A stretch of 19,100 nt of DNA, from positions 1 through 19,100 of the forward strand of contig JAZSLU010000046.1 of NCBI GenBank assembly GCA_045535505.1. The letters are read 5' to 3'. Of the stretch, positions 13,440-19,100 are shown one piece after another. The notes below the pieces were generated by a model. That model was not told where the DNA came from, did not search any database, and saw only the letters and a program-made list of their open reading frames with translations. Position 1 is the first letter of the stretch; every line of letters begins with the position of its first letter. The DNA is from CAKSST01 sp045535505. Its GTDB lineage: Bacteria; Bacillota; Clostridia; Oscillospirales; Acutalibacteraceae. Both the position numbers and the translations under genes were made by a program.

Positions 13440-16073
13440 ATGGACAAACAACTGGCAAAGGTATATGAACCGGGGCAGGTTGAAGACAGAATATATGAGT
13501 TTTGGCAAGATGGAGGCTTTTTTCATGCCGAAGTTGACCAAAACAAAAAACCTTATACGATAGTTATTCCGCCACCTAATATTACCGGTCAACTCCATAT
13601 GGGTCACGCTCTTGATAACACCTTGCAAGACGTGCTTATTCGTTTTAGAAGAATGCAGGGTTATTCTACCCTTTGGATGCCCGGCACGGACCATGCTTCT
13701 ATCGCTACTGAAGCTAAGATTGTTGAAGCACTTAAAAAAGAGGGTGTTTCAAAAGAGGATCTTGGCAGAGAAAAGTTTTTAGAGCGCGCTTGGGATTGGA
13801 AGCGTGAATATGGCGGACGGATTATTTCTCAGTTGAAAAAGCTGGGTTCTTCCTGTGACTGGGAACGAGAGAGATTTACTCTTGACGAGGGTTGCAGTAA
13901 GGCTGTTCGTGAGGTGTTTGTTTCACTTTACGAAAAAGGTCTTATTTACAGAGGCGAACGTATTATTAACTGGTGTCCTCATTGTCTTACATCAATTTCT
14001 GATGCTGAGGTTACTTATGATGAACACGAGGGCGCTTTCTGGCATTTGCGTTATCCCTTCGAGGATGGAAGTGGTTATATTGAACTTGCCACCACACGTC
14101 CTGAAACGATGCTTGGTGATACTGCTGTTGCTGTAAACCCCAACGATGAAAAATATAAAGACATTATCGGCAAAAATCTTGTTTTGCCTTTGGTTGGCAG
14201 AATTATTCCTGTTATTGCTGATGAATATGTTGAAATGGACTTTGGTACGGGTGCCGTTAAGATTACGCCTGCACATGACCCCAACGACTTTGAGGTTGGT
14301 CTTAGACATAACCTTGAGGTTATCAACGTTATGACTGATGATGCTCATATGACTGCTGACTGCGGCAAGTATGCCGGTTTGGACAGATATGAAGCAAGAA
14401 AGCAGATTGTTGCCGACCTTGAAGCAGGCGGTTATCTTATTAAAGTAGAAAAAATGAATCACAACGTAGGTTCTTGCTATCGTTGTAACTCTGTTGTTGA
14501 GCCCAGGGTTTCTAAACAATGGTTTGTTAAGATGGAACCTTTGGCAAAACCTGCTATTGACACTGTCAAGAACGGCGAAATTAAGCTTATTCCTTCTCGT
14601 TTTGAGAAAACTTATTACAACTGGATGGAAAATATCAAAGACTGGTGCATTTCACGTCAACTTTGGTGGGGTCATCGCATACCTGCTTGGTATTGCGAAG
14701 ATTGCGGCGAGGTTATTGTTTCGCGTGGTGAACCTAAGGTTTGCCCCAAGTGCTCAAGTGAAAAATTACATCAAGACGAAGATACACTTGATACATGGTT
14801 CTCGTCGGCATTATGGCCTTTTTCTACTTTGGGTTGGCCTGATGATACACTTGAACTTAAGTATTTTTATCCTACAAGCACACTTGTAACGGGATATGAC
14901 ATTATTTTCTTCTGGGTTGCCAGAATGATTTTCTCTGGTCTGGAATATACAGGCAAACCGCCTTTTGATACTGTTTTATTCCATGGTATCGTACGTGACG
15001 GACAGGGAAGAAAAATGTCTAAATCTTTGGGTAATGGTATTGACCCATTGATTGAAATTGAAAAATACGGCGCTGATGCGTTGCGATTTACACTTGCAAC
15101 AGGCAACAGCCCCGGTAACGATATGCGATATCTGCCCGAAAGAGTTGAGGCGAGCCGTAACTTTGCAAATAAAATTTGGAATGCGGCACGTTTCCTACTA
15201 ATGAACTTGGGCGATAATGAACCTGCACCTTATATTCCCGAAAATTTGCAGATTGAGGACAAGTGGATTCTTTCAAAATATAACAAGGTAGTTGCAGACG
15301 TAACGGATAACCTTGAAAAATTCGAACTTGGACTTGCTGTTTCAAAACTTTATGATTTTATTTGGGACGTTTTCTGCGATTGGTATATTGAGATTGCAAA
15401 GGTTCGTCTTAATGGTGATAATCAAGAACAAAAAGAGGTTTCAAAGGCTGTTTTGGTTTACGTTTTCTCGGGTACAATGAAATTGTTGCATCCTTTTATG
15501 CCCTTTATTACCGAAGAAATTTGGCAGACTTTGCCTCACGAGGGCTGTTCCATAATGGTTTCTGACTGGCCTGAGTTTGATAAGGAACTTGATTTTGCTT
15601 CTGATGAAATTGAGTTTGAAAAGGTTATGGAACTTATTCGTGCTATCCGTAACCGTCGTGCAGAAATGAATGTTCCTCCATCAAAGAAAGCTAAGGTTTG
15701 CATTGCTACTCAAAATATCGATACATTTGAGATGGGTTCTAAGTTTATTTGCCGTTTAGCTTCTGCTTCTGATGTTGAGGTTGCGGCACAGCAGGATGTT
15801 GCGGGTGCGGTTCGTGTTGTTACAGACAGCGCTACGGCATATATTCCTATGAATGAGCTTATTGACTTTAGCGCAGAACTTGCACGTCTTAACAAAGAAC
15901 TTACTGTTGCTGAGGCGGATAAAGAGTTTATAAACAAAAAACTTAACAACAAAGGCTTTGTTGAAAAAGCTCCTGCCGCAGTTGTTCAAGGACAAAGAGA
16001 GCAACTTGCAAAGATTGAAGAAAAAATTCAAAACCTTACTGCAAGTATTGCTGATATTGAAAAACAGATGTAA
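13440..16073 (+). CDS. valS: Valyl-tRNA synthetase
   Basis: This 877-residue class I aminoacyl-tRNA synthetase has the HIGH motif as H53-M-G-H56 (in PPPNITGQLHMGHAL) and the KMSKS motif at 525-529. The CP1 editing insertion includes LATTRPETMLGDTAVAVNP and AHDPNDFEVG. Cysteine pairs resembling zinc knuckles occur before and after the RQLWWGHRIPAWYC segment. The anticodon-binding domain (PFMPFITEEIWQTLP) is followed by a C-terminal coiled coil (about 805-877, ELARLNKELTVAEADKEFINKKL). The length and domain order are normal. CGGAGG (13428-13433) lies 6 nt before the ATG at 13440; an upstream in-frame start (13407) is at the predicted transcription start. The enzyme charges tRNA-Val and hydrolyses mischarged threonine. 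Confidence 0.98.
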   Translation: MDKQLAKVYEPGQVEDRIYEFWQDGGFFHAEVDQNKKPYTIVIPPPNITGQLHMGHALDNTLQDVLIRFRRMQGYSTLWMPGTDHASIATEAKIVEALKKEGVSKEDLGREKFLERAWDWKREYGGRIISQLKKLGSSCDWERERFTLDEGCSKAVREVFVSLYEKGLIYRGERIINWCPHCLTSISDAEVTYDEHEGAFWHLRYPFEDGSGYIELATTRPETMLGDTAVAVNPNDEKYKDIIGKNLVLPLVGRIIPVIADEYVEMDFGTGAVKITPAHDPNDFEVGLRHNLEVINVMTDDAHMTADCGKYAGLDRYEARKQIVADLEAGGYLIKVEKMNHNVGSCYRCNSVVEPRVSKQWFVKMEPLAKPAIDTVKNGEIKLIPSRFEKTYYNWMENIKDWCISRQLWWGHRIPAWYCEDCGEVIVSRGEPKVCPKCSSEKLHQDEDTLDTWFSSALWPFSTLGWPDDTLELKYFYPTSTLVTGYDIIFFWVARMIFSGLEYTGKPPFDTVLFHGIVRDGQGRKMSKSLGNGIDPLIEIEKYGADALRFTLATGNSPGNDMRYLPERVEASRNFANKIWNAARFLLMNLGDNEPAPYIPENLQIEDKWILSKYNKVVADVTDNLEKFELGLAVSKLYDFIWDVFCDWYIEIAKVRLNGDNQEQKEVSKAVLVYVFSGTMKLLHPFMPFITEEIWQTLPHEGCSIMVSDWPEFDKELDFASDEIEFEKVMELIRAIRNRRAEMNVPPSKKAKVCIATQNIDTFEMGSKFICRLASASDVEVAAQQDVAGAVRVVTDSATAYIPMNELIDFSAELARLNKELTVAEADKEFINKKLNNKGFVEKAPAAVVQGQREQLAKIEEKIQNLTASIADIEKQM

Positions 16074-16077
16074 TTTT

Positions 16078-16112
16078 TAATGTGGCAGGGCGAACAAAAC
16101 CCTGTCACATTA
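16078..16112 (+). terminator. Hairpin between valS and folC, weak terminator or attenuator
   Basis: TAATGTGGCAGGG (16078-16090) pairs with CCCTGTCACATTA (16100-16112) with one G-U pair and a 9-nt loop. It is followed by TATTATTG rather than a clean U-run, so termination may be only partial. No separate folC promoter with good elements was found downstream, so folC probably depends on read-through from valS. Confidence 0.5.
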
Positions 16113-16140
16113 TATTATTGTATGAAAAGAGGTTTCGGCT

Positions 16141-17343
16141 ATGCGATACGATGATGCCATCGGATATATTCATTCGTTGTATAAGTTCGGCAGTATGCCG
16201 GGACTTGAACGTGTTTCTCAACTGCTTGATGCGGTTGGTAATCCGCAGGATGATTTGCAATTTATACATGTAGCAGGCACAAATGGCAAAGGCTCGGTTT
16301 GCACAATGACGGCAAAAATTTTAGAGTGTGCAGGATACAAAGTGGGCCTTTATACATCGCCTTATGTTTTGTCTTTTCGTGAGCGCATACAAATCAATGG
16401 AAAATTTATTCTTAAACGAACATTAGCATCGCTTACTAAAAAGCTTATTGATACAGGCATCGTTGTTACCGAGTTTGAGTTTATAACGGCAATGGCATTT
16501 TTGTATTTTAAAAGTAAAAAATGTGATGTTGTTGTTCTTGAAACAGGGCTTGGCGGCAGACTTGACGCTACAAACGTTATAAAACCGCCTTTAGTTTCTG
16601 TCATAACAAGCATTTCGCTTGACCATACGGCTGTGCTTGGCGATACAATTGAACAAATTACGGCTGAAAAGTGCGGTATTATAAAAGAGGGTTGCAAGGT
16701 TGTAGCCAGTGAACAATGTGAGCAGGCACTGGCTGTTATAAAACAAAAAGCACCTAATGTGATCGTACCTTGCGGTTATACTGCGCTTGAAAGCGATTTT
16801 GACGGGCAAAAATTTATATATGATGACTGCGAATATATAACGGCGTTGCTTGGTGAACATCAAGTTGAAAATGCGGTTACTGCTATCGAAACTGTTAAAG
16901 CGTCTGGCATAGAGGTTTCTGAGAAGAATATTATGGACGGACTTAAAACTGTTTTTCATCCCGCGCGTATGGAGGTTGTGAGAAGACAACCGCTCATTAT
17001 TCTTGACGGTGCACACAACCCCTCTGGTGCGTTGGCGTTAGAAAAGCTTATTAAAGGCAAAAACTTTTGTGCAATTATGGGTGTTATGGCCGACAAAGAT
17101 TATTCGCAGGTGCTTGAATGTACGGCGCCGCATTTTGAGAAAATCATAACCGTTACGGTTAAAGAAAATCCCCGTTCAATTTCGGCAAAAGAGTTGGCAC
17201 AAGAGGTAAAAAAATACAATGGCAACGTGTATGCAGCTTCTTCTTATTTGGAAGCAATTTCGCTTATAAAAGACAAGCCTTTTGTTGTTTATGGGTCGCT
17301 TTATCTTGCTTCTGCAATACGGCCGTTGCTTTTCGACATATAA
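16141..17343 (+). CDS. folC: Bifunctional folylpolyglutamate/dihydrofolate synthase
   Basis: This 400-residue Mur-ligase-family enzyme adds glutamates to folates and, in many bacteria, also makes dihydrofolate from dihydropteroate. The P-loop is AGTNGKGS with K50, followed by GLYTSPYVLSFRERI. The family signature LETGLGGRLDATNVI, then SISLDHTAVLGD and AEKCGIIKEG, lie in the ATP-binding domain. The C-terminal ligase domain has ILDGAHNPSGA (D289, H292). AAAGAGG (16126-16132) stands 8 nt before the ATG. It follows valS by 67 bp; a valS-folC order is common in Firmicutes. Whether it has the dihydrofolate synthase activity cannot be read with certainty from the sequence. Confidence 0.96.
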   Translation: MRYDDAIGYIHSLYKFGSMPGLERVSQLLDAVGNPQDDLQFIHVAGTNGKGSVCTMTAKILECAGYKVGLYTSPYVLSFRERIQINGKFILKRTLASLTKKLIDTGIVVTEFEFITAMAFLYFKSKKCDVVVLETGLGGRLDATNVIKPPLVSVITSISLDHTAVLGDTIEQITAEKCGIIKEGCKVVASEQCEQALAVIKQKAPNVIVPCGYTALESDFDGQKFIYDDCEYITALLGEHQVENAVTAIETVKASGIEVSEKNIMDGLKTVFHPARMEVVRRQPLIILDGAHNPSGALALEKLIKGKNFCAIMGVMADKDYSQVLECTAPHFEKIITVTVKENPRSISAKELAQEVKKYNGNVYAASSYLEAISLIKDKPFVVYGSLYLASAIRPLLFDI

Positions 17344-17379
17344 ATTTTTAAACTGACATCTTAATATGACAATGTTTTT

Positions 17380-17425
17380 GTGGACAAGCCTATATTATTA
17401 AGTATAGCTTGTCCACCATTTTTTT
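17380..17425 (+). terminator. Intrinsic terminator after folC, directly before the spoIIAA ribosome binding site
   Basis: GTGGACAAGC (17380-17389) and TATA (17391-17394) pair with TATA (17403-17406) and GCTTGTCCAC (17407-17416), with one bulged C and an 8-nt loop. T7 follows (17419-17425). It ends folC transcripts well, but the T-run touches the AAGGAGGG of spoIIAA, so any spoIIA transcript started upstream would also meet it. Confidence 0.88.
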
Positions 17426-17438
17426 AAGGAGGGTTACT

Positions 17439-17762
17439 ATGTCGGTTAATATTGAATGTTCAAACAGAGTGCTGACAGCATATCTTCAAGGTGAAATTGA
17501 CCACCATTCTGCAGCCGAACTACGTAGTGCTATTGATTTGGCAATAAACGAAAACGCACCCGAAACGTTGGTGCTTGATTTTAAGGATATTACTTTTATG
17601 GACAGTTCGGGAATTGGTCTTGTGATGGGTAGATACAGAATGTTGAGCGGTACGGGTGCTCAAATTCATATAACCAATATGTCACCGCAGATATACAAGG
17701 TTATGAAACTTGCCGGTATGGAACGGCTTGTTTTTTTAGATAAGACTACAGTAAAGTCGTAA
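17439..17762 (+). CDS. spoIIAA: Anti-sigma F factor antagonist SpoIIAA
   Basis: This 107-residue STAS-domain protein contains the phosphorylation loop ITFMDSSGIGLVMGRY with S56-S57, equivalent to the region of Ser58 in Bacillus, and the early motif GEIDHHSAAELR. Unphosphorylated SpoIIAA displaces SigF from SpoIIAB; SpoIIAB phosphorylates it and SpoIIE (not here) removes the phosphate. AAGGAGG (17426-17432) lies 6 nt before the ATG at 17439. An in-frame upstream start at 17409 falls inside the terminator stem and is rejected. First gene of the spoIIA operon; 18 bp separate it from spoIIAB. Confidence 0.97.
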   Translation: MSVNIECSNRVLTAYLQGEIDHHSAAELRSAIDLAINENAPETLVLDFKDITFMDSSGIGLVMGRYRMLSGTGAQIHITNMSPQIYKVMKLAGMERLVFLDKTTVKS

Positions 17763-17780
17763 AAAAAGGGGAGAAAAATT

Positions 17781-18224
17781 TTGGAAAACAAAAACATTTT
17801 TAAACTTAATTTTCCGTCATATTCAGCTAATGAATCGTTTGCTCGAGTGGCTGTGTCTGCTTTTGTAACACAAACAGATCCAACAATAGAAGAGTTGTAT
17901 GATATTAAGACTGCTGTTTCTGAGGCGGTAACAAACTGTATTGTACATGCATACAGAGATACTATCGGAACGATTTACATACAGGCAAGCATTTCGCAGG
18001 ATAATGTTGTGACCATAAAAATAAGAGATAGGGGTTGCGGAATTGAAGACGTTGAGCGAGCAAGGCAACCGCTTTATTCCAGTATAGGCGGTGACGAGCG
18101 TGCAGGATTGGGATTTTCGGTTATGGAGAGTTTTATGGATAAAATTACCGTTAAATCTATTATGGGGAAGGGTACAACAGTGACGATGAAAAAAAGGATT
18201 AAGCTAAGAGCAAAGCATGCCTGA
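17781..18224 (+). CDS. spoIIAB: Anti-sigma F factor SpoIIAB, serine kinase
   Basis: This 147-residue GHKL-fold kinase has E48 and N52 in the N box (TAVSEAVTNCIVHAY), a G1 box D83-RGCG-87, the lid PLYSSIGGDERAG, and a G2 box around AGLGFSVM (108-115). It holds SigF inactive and phosphorylates SpoIIAA. The start codon is TTG at 17781, supported by GGGGAG (17768-17773) 7 nt upstream and by the normal family N terminus; no ATG fits. It overlaps sigF by 8 bp, which would keep the anti-sigma factor and the sigma factor in balance. Confidence 0.97.
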   Translation: MENKNIFKLNFPSYSANESFARVAVSAFVTQTDPTIEELYDIKTAVSEAVTNCIVHAYRDTIGTIYIQASISQDNVVTIKIRDRGCGIEDVERARQPLYSSIGGDERAGLGFSVMESFMDKITVKSIMGKGTTVTMKKRIKLRAKHA

Positions 18225-18870
18225 AACAAAACGGCTTGTTGAAGATAATTTGAGGTTGGTACATTCGTGCTGTCAAAGATTTAAAAATAACAGCATAGAA
18301 TACGAAGATTTATATCAGGTTGGCTGTGTGGGACTTATAAAAGCGGCTGAAAATTTTGATGCCTCATTGGGTTTTAGTTTTTCTACCTATGCTGTTCCTG
18401 TGATATTAGGAGAACTGAAAAGATTATTTAGAGATACAGGCCCAATTAAAATAAGCAGAGGGTTGAAAGAACTTTCGTACAAGACGGTGCGTGTCAAGGA
18501 GCAATTTTGCATTAAGTATGGACGAGAACCAACTGTAAACGAACTTGCAAAAGAACTTGGCGTTACTGCAGAAGAGATTGCACAGGCGCTTTGCGCAGGT
18601 CAGACGGTTATGTCTATGACCTGTGAAAGTGAAGATGGTGAAATTCAAATTGATTTACCCGCAAAGGATGAAAGTGAAAATCTGCTTGAAAAAATTTCGG
18701 TGCAGACGGCGCTTGATAAATTACAGGAAAAAGATAAGAAAATTATAATATTAAGGTATTATAAGCAAAAAACTCAGAAAGAAACTGCTGATAGTTTAGG
18801 TATGACACAGGTGCAAGTTTCAAGAAGAGAGAGGGTAATACTAACAGAACTGAAGAAGCTTTTGGCATAA
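18217..18870 (+). CDS. sigF: RNA polymerase sporulation sigma factor SigF
   Basis: This 217-residue sigma-70 family factor has region 2 at about 5-75 (EDLYQVGCVGLIKAAENFD, FSTYAVPVILGELKRLFRD), region 3 (ISRGLKELSYKTVRVKEQF, then GREPTVNELAKELGVT), and a region 4 helix-turn-helix (KTQKETADSLGMTQVQVSRRE). SigF and SigG are close relatives; the position directly after spoIIAA-spoIIAB and the overlap with spoIIAB decide for SigF. It drives the first forespore-specific regulon. No spoVA genes follow and no convincing terminator lies after the stop; the next recognisable element is a promoter on the same strand. Confidence 0.97.
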   Translation: MPETKRLVEDNLRLVHSCCQRFKNNSIEYEDLYQVGCVGLIKAAENFDASLGFSFSTYAVPVILGELKRLFRDTGPIKISRGLKELSYKTVRVKEQFCIKYGREPTVNELAKELGVTAEEIAQALCAGQTVMSMTCESEDGEIQIDLPAKDESENLLEKISVQTALDKLQEKDKKIIILRYYKQKTQKETADSLGMTQVQVSRRERVILTELKKLLA

Positions 18871-18968
18871 ACTCCTATATTATATATGTATAAAACACAA
18901 TATTTTGGGCAATGTTAATGGTGTTATCGCTATTGTAAAAATTTTCTTGATTTTTTTTGAAAAAAGTG

Positions 18969-19000
18969 TTGACAAAGTGAATTAAAAGTGGTAATATAAT
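18969..19000 (+). promoter_or_regulatory. Strong promoter, probably of an rRNA operon
   Basis: A perfect TTGACA (18969-18974) is followed by overlapping -10 candidates: TAATAT (18992-18997, spacer 17) and TATAAT (18995-19000, spacer 20). The 60 bases upstream are very rich in A and T tracts (for example T8 near 18951-18958), like an UP element. The 98 bases between the sigF stop and this promoter hold no gene. Confidence 0.72.
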
Positions 19001-19100
19001 CAAGCTGCTCTTGCAGAGGGCTGCATTCGGACCTTGAAAATTAAACAACGATGACAAAAAATATTGGACCCGACAATTCCATATAAATGGAACAATTTTT
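19001..19100 (+). other. Probable rRNA operon leader (16S gene expected just beyond the window)
   Basis: The leader contains GACCTTGAAAATTAAACAACG (near 19030-19050), which resembles the boxA-like 'CTTTGAAAA(C/T)T.AA.A' tract found before 16S and 23S genes in Firmicutes. It also has small hairpins: TGCAG/CTGCA near 19012-19025, and TTCCAT (19077-19082) with ATGGAA (19087-19092). No open reading frame with a ribosome binding site follows the promoter. The 16S gene itself is not in the window, so this is inference from promoter strength and leader sequence. Confidence 0.6.

Noticed and set aside
13136..13447. Minus-strand 103-codon frame across the parC end and the valS promoter
   Set aside because: It crosses the hairpin, the parC tail and the valS ribosome binding site, has cysteine-rich composition without a domain, and no ribosome binding site.
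18875..19057. Minus-strand 60-codon frame in the region after sigF
   Set aside because: It is antisense to a strong promoter and its leader, has no ribosome binding site and a composition expected from AT-rich non-coding DNA.
1..19100. CRISPR arrays, insertion sequences, tRNA genes, prophage or defence clusters
   Set aside because: No regularly spaced repeats, transposase or integrase motifs, or cloverleaf sequences were seen; apart from the items listed, the window is core metabolism and sporulation.

Overview
The window is AT-rich chromosomal DNA from an endospore-forming Firmicute, most likely a gut-type member of class Clostridia (Oscillospirales/Eubacteriales-like). This rests on a complete spoIIIAA-AH operon, a complete spoIIAA-spoIIAB-sigF operon, an Asp23-family gene directly after spoIIIAH, strong AGGAGG-type ribosome binding sites and TTGACA/TATAAT promoters. 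The genus is inferred from gene content and cannot be fixed by eye.

Layout. (1) 1-3156, plus strand: the 3' end of metF, a stand-alone cobalamin-dependent methionine synthase activation protein, and a MetH that lacks its own activation domain. ATGA overlaps link all three into one methionine/folate unit. (2) 3173-3211: a terminator shared with a convergent minus-strand gene (3210-3653) for a small HEPN-like protein with a C-terminal membrane anchor and its own promoter. (3) 3723-8398: the eight-gene spoIIIA operon, preceded by a plausible SigE promoter. It encodes the mother-cell part of the channel to the forespore. (4) 8399-8873: asp23 with its own SigA-type promoter, whose -35 abuts the spoIIIAH stop codon, and a strong terminator. 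(5) 8908-13227: a two-gene operon for a divergent type IIA topoisomerase (GyrB/ParE-like and GyrA/ParC-like subunits). (6) 13226-13372: an intergenic stretch with a minus-strand-oriented hairpin and U-run that no recognised gene explains. (7) 13373-17343: valS with a clear promoter, then folC. (8) 17380-18870: a terminator-like hairpin directly before the spoIIA operon, then the anti-anti-sigma factor, the anti-sigma kinase and SigF. (9) 18871-19100: an AT-rich region, a strong promoter and a leader that resemble the start of an rRNA operon. The 16S gene should begin just beyond the right edge.

The two sporulation blocks belong to consecutive stages. SpoIIAA/SpoIIAB/SigF set forespore-specific transcription after asymmetric division, and SpoIIIA proteins later sustain forespore gene expression. 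metF, metH and folC all concern one-carbon folate metabolism but lie in separate units. No insertion sequence, phage gene, CRISPR array or tRNA was seen. The least ordinary items are the HEPN-like membrane protein, the divergent topoisomerase pair, the unexplained element between parC and valS, and the hairpin before spoIIAA.
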